Shown: positions 33,079-40,587 of the stretch, piece by piece
How the letters are laid out: every line of letters begins with the position of its first letter
Numbering within the stretch: the stretch's first letter is position 1
Assembly (NCBI GenBank): GCA_958405195.1
Contig: CATYDM010000011.1
Coordinates: 1-53,050, forward strand
From: an uncultured Collinsella sp.
GTDB lineage: Bacteria > Actinomycetota > Coriobacteriia > Coriobacteriales > Coriobacteriaceae
DNA: 53,050 bases
Reading direction: 5' to 3'
Notes under the pieces: generated by a model
Told to the model about the DNA's origin: nothing
The model's input: only the letters and a program-made list of their open reading frames with translations
Databases searched by the model: none
Made by a program: the position numbers and the translations under genes

Positions 33079-34383
33079 CTAGATCTCGGCCTCCGCATGG
33101 TCTCGCTGCGCCTCGGGCAGCTCCCCGTAGAGCGGATGGTCTTCGAGCCTAAAGCGCTCGACCTGTTCGGGAGTGTGGCCGCGCACAAAGAGCCACGAGC
33201 GATCGATCGGCGTCGCCATGAGCGTGCTGGGCAGCGCGTCGGCGCGGTCGGAAAACACCCGGGCACTCTCGGGATCCTGGAACGCCAGCACCAGATGCGT
33301 GTCGCAGTTGCCCATGATGGAGCGTGCGCGTGCCTCGCCATAGAGCGCATCGAGCTGGTTGGTCGACTGCAGCAGCAGCGTTGCCCAGATGTTGCGGCTT
33401 CGGATAATCGAGAGCACGTTGTCGATCTGGGGGATCTGCAGATTTGCGAAGTCATCGAGCATAAAGCGCACGGGTACGGGCAGGCTGCCGTCGGGCTGCC
33501 TATCGGCTTCGCGAATGAGGCCCATAAACGCCTGCGAAATAAAGAGGCCGGTCAGCGGATCGAGATTGCGGTCAATATCGCTCACGGTTACAAACAGGGC
33601 GCAGGGGGTGTGTCCCATGGAAGCGAAGTCCACCTGATGGCACTCACGATAGAGCTGTGCCGCACCGTCGAATCCCAGACACATGACCTTTTCGGCAAGG
33701 ATGCCGACGATGCTCGCGTGCATGCGCTCGGCATTTTGCGTAATGGCGTAGCGCCGCCATAGCGAGAGGGCATAGCTTTGGGGGTCGGTCGTGATCAGGT
33801 CGTCAAACAATCGACCCGTGGCACCGTCCTGCAGGTGCTCGATCAGCTTGATGACCGAGCTGATCGTCTGCTCGTCGGCGGGTAGCTGTTCGGTGACGTA
33901 GGCGATAAGACACGACAGCAGGTTTGCCGCCGCATGATCCCAAAAAGGCTGGTTGTTGTCCTCGATGGGGCAGATGGCCTTTGCCACCGAGAGGATGTCC
34001 TGCTGGTTGGGCCTGCCGTCCGCCTTGCGGCGAATGTGCCTCAGGGGGTTGTAGCCGCAGCGCTCGATACCGGGCGCAAGGGCCGGGACGGTGTTGAGGT
34101 CGGCGAAGTTGAGACATTGCACGCGGTAACCGTGGGCTGCCAGCACGGGTCCCACTTCGCGACAGAGCGTGCCTTTGGTATCGAGCACGATGTAGCTTGC
34201 GTTCATTTGCAGCAGGTTGGGCTTGAGGACGTTTCGGGTCTTGCCGGCTCCCGAGGGGCCGATCACAAGTGCGTTGTTGTTGAGTCCCGTTTGGCGGGTG
34301 TCGCAGGAAAGCGTTCGATCCTTGGCGAGGATGGTGGACGATGCGGACTCAGATGCGGCGAGGCGGCTGGTGAGGTTAGACAT
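33079..34383 (-). CDS. VirD4/TraG-like ATPase without membrane segments
   Basis: A 434-aa type IV coupling-protein-like ATPase. Walker A is VIGPSGAGKTR (residues 42-49 core), preceded by DTRQTGLNNN as in Tn1549-type VirD4. SYIVLDTKGTLCREVG is the segment after Walker A, and FMLDDFANLQIPQID is the Walker B-like region. True coupling proteins have two N-terminal membrane helices; this one starts 40 residues before Walker A and has none, so it should be soluble or docked on a partner. The ATG at 34383 has AAGGAGG and overlaps the ClpP-like gene by 8 nt. No relaxase or other type IV secretion gene is nearby. Confidence 0.85.
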   Translation of the reverse strand: MSNLTSRLAASESASSTILAKDRTLSCDTRQTGLNNNALVIGPSGAGKTRNVLKPNLLQMNASYIVLDTKGTLCREVGPVLAAHGYRVQCLNFADLNTVPALAPGIERCGYNPLRHIRRKADGRPNQQDILSVAKAICPIEDNNQPFWDHAAANLLSCLIAYVTEQLPADEQTISSVIKLIEHLQDGATGRLFDDLITTDPQSYALSLWRRYAITQNAERMHASIVGILAEKVMCLGFDGAAQLYRECHQVDFASMGHTPCALFVTVSDIDRNLDPLTGLFISQAFMGLIREADRQPDGSLPVPVRFMLDDFANLQIPQIDNVLSIIRSRNIWATLLLQSTNQLDALYGEARARSIMGNCDTHLVLAFQDPESARVFSDRADALPSTLMATPIDRSWLFVRGHTPEQVERFRLEDHPLYGELPEAQRDHAEAEI

Positions 34384-34993
34384 GGGCGACCTCCTTGGTG
34401 GTCGAGAGGATTTCGTGGGCAAAGCCGAGCTCGACGGCGCGCTCGGCCGAAAGGTAGGTGTCTTTTGCAGTGAGGGACTGGATGCGCTTGGGCGTGAGGC
34501 CGCTGCGGTCCGAGAGGATTTGCGTGAGGGTCTTGCGGGTCTGCATGAGACGCCGGCTGGTTTCCTGCAGCGCAAGTGCCGAGCCGCTTGCCCCCTGGGG
34601 GATCAGTGGGTCGTGAATCATGAGCTCTGCATGGGGCGCCATACGGCGATCGTCGCCGCCCATAAAGATCACAGCGCCCATGGACGCGGCGAATTCCAGG
34701 CAGACGGTGCGGATGGGGTACGATGCGAGGCGCATGGCGTCATAGATCGCAAGACCCGATCGCACGCTTCCGCCGGCGCTGGCGACAAATATGGTGATGG
34801 GGCGGCTGGGGTCGGTGGCATCGAGCAGGCGGATCTGCTGGCATAGGTCGTGGGCCATCGGGGTTTCGATGTTTCCCATGACGGAGAGCTCGCGACGGGC
34901 GAGCATCTCATCGTAAATGCTGGTGAGCGTGATACCTCGGGCGGATTCACGCATGGTGAGGGGGCTGATGATGGGGGAATGATTGGTGTCCAT
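34376..34993 (-). CDS. ClpP-family serine protease in the VirD4-like cassette
   Basis: A 205-aa S14 protease. The catalytic triad is complete: S104 in FAASMGAVIF, H127 in LMIHDPL and D178 in TAKDTYLSAERA. The oxyanion-loop region ASAGGSVRSGLAIYDAM is intact. It lacks the normal IGF-loop spacing of housekeeping ClpP and is more like phage- or element-encoded ClpP proteins. Its stop overlaps the start of the VirD4-like gene, so they are co-translated. An AAA+ partner is not encoded beside it, apart from the VirD4-like ATPase itself. The Shine-Dalgarno is AAAGGAG. Confidence 0.9.
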   Translation of the reverse strand: MDTNHSPIISPLTMRESARGITLTSIYDEMLARRELSVMGNIETPMAHDLCQQIRLLDATDPSRPITIFVASAGGSVRSGLAIYDAMRLASYPIRTVCLEFAASMGAVIFMGGDDRRMAPHAELMIHDPLIPQGASGSALALQETSRRLMQTRKTLTQILSDRSGLTPKRIQSLTAKDTYLSAERAVELGFAHEILSTTKEVAHV

Positions 34994-35056
34994 GAGGACT
35001 CCTTTCTGTTGGTTGTGTTGTGGAATAGGATTGTTGCCCGCGGAGGGGCTGGCGGG

Positions 35057-35947
35057 CTACAGGGTTCGTCCGAGCCTGAGATCGAGCTCGGTTGTGGGGC
35101 AGGCTGCCTGTCCGTGCGGCTCGCAAGCGCCAAGGGCTCCAAAGCGATGGAGCGTTGCGACGGGCGTGGTGTAGGCGAGCCGCAGCTGATGCTCGATAGG
35201 GGCACATCCGTCATTTTTGTAATGAGCCGCGTAGTACTGCGCGATGCTGGCGTTCGTCTCGCTGCCATTGCGATGGCGCTCAAACTGGCGTCTGCAGGTC
35301 TCGATGATCTTTGCTACCGACTTGGGTGCCGTCGCGGGAACAAGGGCGAGATAGCCCTCAAATAGCTCGTTGATGCTCAGGAGGCACAGCAGGTCGATCA
35401 GCGTCCTTATGGCTGCTCCCTCGGCGGAAAAGTGCGCGGTCATGCGGTTATATCGGTTGCGGTCGACGATGGCCACATGGGGTCTTGGAGTTTTCTGCCC
35501 CGTGGTCCCGGGCTTTTGCCGCGCCTGTGTATTGAGCTCGACGTTGCAGCGCTTGAGGCCGTCCAACGGAAGGAATAGTGCGGTGCGCAGGGTGTTCCAC
35601 TTGCTTTCGAGTTCATGACGCTCGTCGGGTTCCCATTCGAGCTTGAGTTTCGTGTCGAGCGCCGTAAGCATATGGGCTAGGCAGCCTACGGTAAGAACGT
35701 ACGAATCGTTGTCGCGTTTTGGGGCATAGGGGTCTGTCAGCTTGCGAATGTCGGGGTCGCCCATGATCTTTGTGCAGCGCTTCAGCAGTTGAGGGTGGTC
35801 GGCCAAGATCGTCGCGAGCGGTAGCGACGCGTAGTTCTTGATGGTCGCGGCGGCAAAGGCGGCGTCATATTCGTTTGCATATGCTCGCTCAATTCGGGCA
35901 TCCAGAATGCTTTTCTTACCGCCGTCTTCAGCGCGGTGGTTTGTCAT
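35057..35947 (-). CDS. Unknown protein, first gene of the VirD4-ClpP cassette
   Basis: A 296-aa soluble protein that I do not recognise. It is mostly helical in appearance (AAATIKNYASLPLATILADH; LTVGCLAHMLTALDTKLKLE; IRTLIDLLCLLSINELFEGY). PRPHVAIVDRNRYNRMTAHF lies in the middle and a Tyr/Lys/His-rich part near the end. No membrane helix, zinc motif or HTH stands out. The ATG at 35947 has GGAGAAG upstream; the frame could extend 52 codons further, but there it translates the direct repeats. It is 63 nt upstream of the ClpP-like gene and surely in the same operon. Confidence 0.7.
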   Translation of the reverse strand: MTNHRAEDGGKKSILDARIERAYANEYDAAFAAATIKNYASLPLATILADHPQLLKRCTKIMGDPDIRKLTDPYAPKRDNDSYVLTVGCLAHMLTALDTKLKLEWEPDERHELESKWNTLRTALFLPLDGLKRCNVELNTQARQKPGTTGQKTPRPHVAIVDRNRYNRMTAHFSAEGAAIRTLIDLLCLLSINELFEGYLALVPATAPKSVAKIIETCRRQFERHRNGSETNASIAQYYAAHYKNDGCAPIEHQLRLAYTTPVATLHRFGALGACEPHGQAACPTTELDLRLGRTL

Positions 35948-36240
35948 AGCTTCTCCAATCGGTTGATGTTCGTGCTGTTTGTTGATGTGTTGGTTGTCGT
36001 GAGTGATGTGCTTGCCGTGGGTGATGTGCTGACGTTGGGGTGCTATGCGGTTTTCAATGAGCCCGTGAGGCAGTTGCTGCAGGGGTGGGATGGAACGGCC
36101 CATGCAAGGCGGAAGGCATCGTGCTCAAAATCGAGACAGCAATGCCCTGGGTGCCTCACATGTGGCAGTTACCTCATTAAGTTGTCATTGCGTTTGGGGT
36201 TGTACTTTGCCGATCTTCCTTTTCTTACACGCTAAAACTC
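35948..36240. repeat. Repeat-rich control region upstream of the cassette
   Basis: Four TGATGT-type direct repeats start at 35964, 35983, 36004 and 36022, spaced 19, 21 and 18 bp. Further out, GTGAGGCA (36065-36072) and TGCCTCAC (36152-36159) form a perfect inverted repeat around 79 nt. Repeats spaced near helical turns suggest an operator array or an iteron/oriT-like site. No gene is seen in this 293-nt stretch. Confidence 0.55.
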
Positions 36241-36263
36241 AAACTTCATATGCTCGATCTACT

Positions 36264-36286
36264 TAAAACCGCAACGGCGGTCTTTT
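36264..36286. terminator. Short bidirectional hairpin
   Basis: ACCGC (36268-36272) and GCGGT (36277-36281) pair around a 4-nt loop; AAAA lies on the left and CTTTT on the right, so it could work weakly in both directions. The remaining bases to 36436 hold only the leader of the next gene. Confidence 0.4.
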
Positions 36287-36436
36287 ATCAACTTATATGT
36301 CGGAACGCGTCTTTGCAAGTACTTTTTTGCCTTTGTTTCAAATGGGGTGGTTTTGCAACCGTCATACGCGCGCTGTGCGAACGTGCCCCGGTTCGGATAA
36401 GATAGTGCGCGATAAAAACGATGCAAGGAGGCATAT

Positions 36437-37279
36437 ATGGCAATCAAAGCCATCGCGATGGATATCGACGGTACGCTCACCAACGATCAAAAGGTCATCA
36501 GCCCGCGCACGCGTGAAAAGCTGCTCGCGGCGCAGGAATCGGGCATTAAGCTCATCTTGGCTTCGGGCCGTCCCGCATGGGGGCTGCACGCCTTGGCGCA
36601 GGAGCTCGACCTTCAAAACCATGACGGTCTGCTAGTCGCCTTTAACGGCGCTCACGTCGTCGATGCCCAGACCGACGAGGTGCTGTTCGATCAGGCTATG
36701 CCGGCTGACGAGCTGCACCGTCTGATTGATCATCTGCGTAATTTTGACGTGATCCCTATGATTTCGCTCGGTCGCGATCTGCACGTCGAGGACTCGTACC
36801 ATTGCATGATCACGCTGCCTGACGGCTCGCAGGAGAATATCGTCAAGTATGAGCGCGACGCGTGCGATCTTAAGATTCGCGAGGTGGAGAGCCTGCATGA
36901 GGTCGCTGATGCTTATCCCGTGGACAAGCTGCTGACGGCAGGCGACCCGGCATACCTGCAGGCGCATTACGAGGAGATGTATGCGCCCTTTACCCAGACG
37001 CTTTCGGGCATGTTTACGGCCGACTGGTACTTTGAGTACACGGCGCCCGGTATCGACAAGGCCCGCGCGCTCGAGGGTGCCCTGCCCAAGCTCGGCATCG
37101 ATGCCAGCGAGGTCGTCTCGTTTGGCGACGGCCAGAACGACAAGTCCATGATTGAGTGGGCCGGCACCGGTGTTGCCATGGGCAACGCCGTCGATGAGGT
37201 TAAGGCTGTAGCCCAGATGGTGACCGCCAATAACAACGAAGACGGTATTGCGGTGGCGCTGGATAAGCTGCTGGGTTAG
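36437..37279 (+). CDS. Cof-type HAD phosphatase
   Basis: A 280-aa HAD-family sugar-phosphatase-like enzyme. Motif I AMDIDGTLTND, motif II LASGRPAWG, motif III Lys in APGIDKARAL, motif IV SFGDGQNDKSMIEWAG. A C2 cap occupies residues of about 85-190. Physiological substrate unknown. Shine-Dalgarno AAGGAGG. It is followed after a terminator by a second HAD gene of another subfamily. Confidence 0.92.
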   Translation: MAIKAIAMDIDGTLTNDQKVISPRTREKLLAAQESGIKLILASGRPAWGLHALAQELDLQNHDGLLVAFNGAHVVDAQTDEVLFDQAMPADELHRLIDHLRNFDVIPMISLGRDLHVEDSYHCMITLPDGSQENIVKYERDACDLKIREVESLHEVADAYPVDKLLTAGDPAYLQAHYEEMYAPFTQTLSGMFTADWYFEYTAPGIDKARALEGALPKLGIDASEVVSFGDGQNDKSMIEWAGTGVAMGNAVDEVKAVAQMVTANNNEDGIAVALDKLLG

Positions 37280-37301
37280 AATCGCCGATAATGCATGGTT
37301 C

Positions 37302-37327
37302 GGGCGTCCGCTTGCGGGCGCCCTTTT
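37302..37327 (+). terminator. Terminator after the Cof-type gene
   Basis: A 9-10-bp GC-rich stem (37302-37311 with 37314-37323, tight loop) followed by TTTT. Confidence 0.75.
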
Positions 37328-37342
37328 GTTAGGGAGGGTGCC

Positions 37343-38002
37343 GTGTCCGCATTTCCGTTCGACGCCGTTATCTTTGACATGGACGGCGTCATTGTCGATA
37401 CCGAGTATTACTACCTGGGCGAGACTGCCGCGTTTGCCAAGGAGCTTGGGCTTAACCTGACTCAAGAGGAGTTGAACGGGCAGGTTGGTACCTCGCATCA
37501 GTTCTTCCTGCGTATGCTGGTCGATTGGTTTGAGCGCGCCGGGAAGGGGCATTTAACTGGCGAGGAAGCGTTGATCCGTTGGGACGAGTGGGCGCATAAG
37601 CGTCCGCGCGACTATCAGGCTTTGATTAACCCAGGCGCCGTGGATACGATTCGAGAGCTGCCGCGCCGTGGCGTTCGCGTGGCGCTTGCCAGCTCGTCTC
37701 CCATGGATAGCATCGAGGAAGTGCTCAATGCGTGCGGGCTGTCGGATGCCTTTGAGTATGTGGTGAGCGGCGAGCAGTTTAAGGAGAGCAAGCCCGAGCC
37801 CGACATCTACCTGCATGCGCTGGACCTGCTGGGGCTGCCCGCGAATCGCTGCTGCTGCGTTGAGGATTCGGTGCCTGGCATCACTGCCGGCAAGCGAGCC
37901 GGCCTGACAGTTATTGCCAAGCGCGAGGAGCGCTTTGGCTTTAGCCAGGATGCCGCGGACAAGATTATCGACCAGCTGCCGGAGCTGCTCACGCTTTCTT
38001 AG
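37343..38002 (+). CDS. HAD phosphatase, beta-phosphoglucomutase-like
   Basis: A 219-aa HAD subfamily IA protein. Motif I is AVIFDMDGVIVDTEYYY, with the second Asp typical of phosphatases and phosphomutases. The C1 helical cap is at residues of about 20-90. Motif II is ALASSSPMDS, motif III the Lys in ESKPEPDIYL, motif IV CCCVEDSVPGITAGKRAG. It may be a mutase or a broad sugar phosphatase. The GTG at 37343 follows AGGGAGGG. Confidence 0.9.
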   Translation: MSAFPFDAVIFDMDGVIVDTEYYYLGETAAFAKELGLNLTQEELNGQVGTSHQFFLRMLVDWFERAGKGHLTGEEALIRWDEWAHKRPRDYQALINPGAVDTIRELPRRGVRVALASSSPMDSIEEVLNACGLSDAFEYVVSGEQFKESKPEPDIYLHALDLLGLPANRCCCVEDSVPGITAGKRAGLTVIAKREERFGFSQDAADKIIDQLPELLTLS

Positions 38003-38053
38003 GAGCGCGGTAGTTGCGCGTTTTTCGGGTCAGATGAGTAAATACCCGACATT

Positions 38054-38082
38054 TTGGTGCGGCAGCAAGCATACTTTATGCT
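38054..38082 (+). promoter_or_regulatory. Promoter before the GntR gene
   Basis: TTGGTG (38054-38059), 17-bp spacer, TATGCT (38077-38082). A strong hairpin starts only 4 nt after the -10, so it lies in the first bases of the gntR transcript. Confidence 0.55.
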
Positions 38083-38085
38083 AAT

Positions 38086-38126
38086 GCGGGCTTAAGGGCT
38101 TGTTGAATGCCCTTAAGCCCGCTTTT
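38086..38126 (+). terminator. Terminator or attenuator in the gntR leader
   Basis: A perfect 14-bp stem (38086-38099 with 38109-38122), 9-nt loop and TTTT. It can end the HAD transcript, but it also lies between the gntR promoter-like site and gntR. Confidence 0.85.
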
Positions 38127-38152
38127 GACTTAATTGGGCTGGGAGAGGGTAT

Positions 38153-38896
38153 ATGCCACCGACTGAAGGACTAACTGACGGTAAAGCAGCGATACCGCTG
38201 TACCAACAGGTTATCGATATCATTAAAAACGAAATCAATTCCGGTGCCTACAAGGCGGGCGCGCGGATACCCAACGAATTCGAATTGGCTGAGAACTATA
38301 AAGTTGGCCGCGTTACCGTGCGACGCGCTATTGAGGAGCTCGTCCAGCAGGGCTATCTAACGAAGCGGCAGGGGAAAGGCACGTTTGTCAATGCCCCCAA
38401 GCTTAAGCGCAAGATTCGCCAGAAGGATGACGTCCAGAGTTTTTCGGACGCATGTCGCGTTAACGGAATGGAGCCGGGGGCGTGCGTCATTTCGAGAAAG
38501 ATACTGCCGGCAGATTCCACCGAAGCGCAGTTCTTTGGTGTTCCCGTTGGAACTGATTTGATTTGCGTTGAGCGTGTACGTACTGCCGATGGAGTCCCCG
38601 TCATGCTCGAGAACAACATATACGTTTACGAGGACAACGCCTATCTATCAACGGCACCTCTATCTAACCAATCCATTTTTGAGTTCGTGCGCAACCGAAC
38701 GGGCCGCACGCCCGCGTTTACCGACCCGTGCACGCTCGAGATCGCGTGCGCGTCGCCCGAGGTCGCTCGGCTGTTGGCAGTTCCCGTTGGCGAACCCTTG
38801 TTTTATATGGAAGCCTTCTTTTTCGATGAGCAGCGGCGGCCGTTTATCATCGGTCGTCAGCGGATCGTTGGGTCTCGCTACGTTTTTGACATCTAG
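38153..38896 (+). CDS. GntR/HutC-family regulator (FrlR-like)
   Basis: A 247-aa repressor. The N-terminal winged helix (ELAENYKVGRVTVRRAIEEL, then GYLTKRQGKGTFV) is typical GntR. From about residue 90 a UTRA effector domain follows (FFGVPVGTDLICVERVRTAD; then LFYMEAFFF), so it is of the HutC subfamily, the same class as FrlR. It directly precedes the transporter and Amadori-type enzymes and probably controls them, with release by a phosphorylated intermediate. The Shine-Dalgarno is GGGAGAGGG. Confidence 0.9.
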   Translation: MPPTEGLTDGKAAIPLYQQVIDIIKNEINSGAYKAGARIPNEFELAENYKVGRVTVRRAIEELVQQGYLTKRQGKGTFVNAPKLKRKIRQKDDVQSFSDACRVNGMEPGACVISRKILPADSTEAQFFGVPVGTDLICVERVRTADGVPVMLENNIYVYEDNAYLSTAPLSNQSIFEFVRNRTGRTPAFTDPCTLEIACASPEVARLLAVPVGEPLFYMEAFFFDEQRRPFIIGRQRIVGSRYVFDI

Positions 38897-38908
38897 GACA
38901 TTGCGAAT

Positions 38909-38944
38909 GGAAACGCCCGGTGGATCATCTCACCGGGCGTTTCC
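38909..38944 (+). terminator. Perfect hairpin after gntR
   Basis: A 14-bp perfect stem (38909-38922 with 38931-38944), 8-nt loop. It has only a short T stretch inside the stem end. A terminator of gntR is likely; a regulatory role is possible. Confidence 0.6.
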
Positions 38945-39049
38945 ATACCGTTCACGGCGCGAACACAACCGTTCAACCGCGTTGCGGCAACCAGTTTGAA
39001 ATTATCTTGATGAAGGAAAAAGCTGCTGGTAATCTATGGGACGTCATAG

Positions 39050-39072
39050 AACGTTTGCCTTATGCAAACGTT
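39050..39072 (+). promoter_or_regulatory. Palindromic operator-like site before the transporter gene
   Basis: AACGTTTGC (39050-39058) and GCAAACGTT (39064-39072) are perfect inverted copies around CTTAT. The site lies 43 nt before the transporter start. Its size suits a dimeric repressor. It is not the GT-N-TA-N-AC core typical of HutC proteins, so the binding protein is uncertain. Confidence 0.55.
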
Positions 39073-39114
39073 GAAGCGAGATGCGATGCAGTCTCGAGTT
39101 CTTTGGAGGTATCT

Positions 39115-40578
39115 ATGTCAGATACGAAGGCGAAGAAGACAAACAGACGTTTTAAGTTCAAATTACCGCATGTCTATACGATCATGTTCTTGCTGATCGT
39201 TGTCTTTGCGGTCCTGACTTGGATCGTTCCCTCTGGTCAGTATCAGCGCAAGACGATTTCGACAGCGGCGGGCGAGCGTGAAGTCGCCGTTGCTGGAACC
39301 TATGAACAGGTCGATAAGAACTACACCGATTCCGAGACCGGCGAGACCATCAATCTGGGCCAGGATATCTTCGCGGTTCTGCAAGCGCCCACCAAGGGCA
39401 TCCAGGAGGCTGCCGACGTCGTTGCGTTCGTCTTATTGATTGGCGGATCGTTCGCGATCATCACCAAGACCAACGCTTTGAATGCCGGCATGAGCCGTGT
39501 GATTAAAAAGCTCAAGAACAAGGACATCCTCATCATTCCCATCACGATGACATTGCTGTCCATTTGTGGCACTACGTTTGGTATGTCTGAGGAAGCCCTG
39601 CCGTTCTATGCCATCTTCATTCCCATCATGATGGGTATCGGTTATGACTCGATGACGGCATTCATCATCTGCTTCCTTGGTCCTAACCTGGGATATTGTG
39701 CTTCGACCATCGACCCGTTTAATGTTTTGATCGCCCAAGGCATCATTGGCATCGAGGGTAATCCGCAACTGTGGCTGCGTGCCGTTTCTTGGGTCATCTT
39801 CACTGCCGTCGGTATCGCATGGGCCATGCGCTACGCCATGCGCGTCAAGAAAAACCCCGAGTCGTCCATTGTGTACGAGGACGATAAGCTCAAGCGTATT
39901 GAATTTTCCGTGACCGATGCCTCCATCGAGGAAGAGTTCACTATCCGTCAGAAGCTCGTGCTTATCGATTTTGCTTGCGGTATGGGCATTATCGTCTGGG
40001 GTCTTGTTACCCAGGGCTGGTACATGAATCAGATTTCCGCCGTGTTCCTTGGCATGGGCTTGCTTGCCGGTATCCTGGGCGGCCTTGACCAGCAGACGAT
40101 CGCAGAGGAGTTCGTTAAGGGTCTCGCCGACTTTGCGTACGCTGCCGTCGTTATCGGTATCGCTCGCGGTATTCTGGTCATCGCCGAGGGCGGCATGATC
40201 ATCGACACCATCCTCCAGGCGCTCGCTACCGCGCTCGCCGGTGCACCCGCCGCCGTCTACACCACGTTTATGTATGTCGTCCTTGGCCTGCTCTCTTTGC
40301 TGGTTCCCTCGAGTTCTGGCCTGGCGGCGCTCACCATGCCCGTTATGGGCCCCCTGACCGAGCTCATGGGCCTCAATCCCGAGGCGGCCGTCACCGCGCT
40401 CCAGTTTGCCAACCAGACCATCAACACCATCAGCCCCGTGGCGGGCATGACGGTCGCCGGTCTTGCCGTGGCTAGGATTTCGTTTGGCCAATGGTGGAAG
40501 ACCATTTGGAAGTTCTTCATTTTCATGGTCGTCTTTGGCCTGATCGTAACGGCAATCTCTGGCATGCTTCCGGTGTAG
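39115..40578 (+). CDS. YfcC-family (DcuC-like) membrane transporter
   Basis: A 487-aa integral membrane protein with about twelve helices. The start, PHVYTIMFLLIVVFAVLTWIVPSGQY, is typical of the YfcC/DcuC superfamily, as are PITMTLLSICGTTFGMSEEALPF and LVPSSSGLAALTMPVMGPLTE. These carriers move C4-dicarboxylates, amino acids or peptides, driven by an ion gradient. By operon position it should import the Amadori-type substrate, replacing FrlA. The ATG at 39115 has TTGGAGG upstream; the frame opens much earlier, but that part crosses palindromes. Confidence 0.9.
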   Translation: MSDTKAKKTNRRFKFKLPHVYTIMFLLIVVFAVLTWIVPSGQYQRKTISTAAGEREVAVAGTYEQVDKNYTDSETGETINLGQDIFAVLQAPTKGIQEAADVVAFVLLIGGSFAIITKTNALNAGMSRVIKKLKNKDILIIPITMTLLSICGTTFGMSEEALPFYAIFIPIMMGIGYDSMTAFIICFLGPNLGYCASTIDPFNVLIAQGIIGIEGNPQLWLRAVSWVIFTAVGIAWAMRYAMRVKKNPESSIVYEDDKLKRIEFSVTDASIEEEFTIRQKLVLIDFACGMGIIVWGLVTQGWYMNQISAVFLGMGLLAGILGGLDQQTIAEEFVKGLADFAYAAVVIGIARGILVIAEGGMIIDTILQALATALAGAPAAVYTTFMYVVLGLLSLLVPSSSGLAALTMPVMGPLTELMGLNPEAAVTALQFANQTINTISPVAGMTVAGLAVARISFGQWWKTIWKFFIFMVVFGLIVTAISGMLPV

Positions 40579-40587
40579 GTGGTTGTG

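Noticed and set aside
33079..36240. Complete integrative conjugative element
   Set aside because: Only a VirD4-like gene is present; there is no relaxase, VirB4, integrase or flanking attachment repeat.
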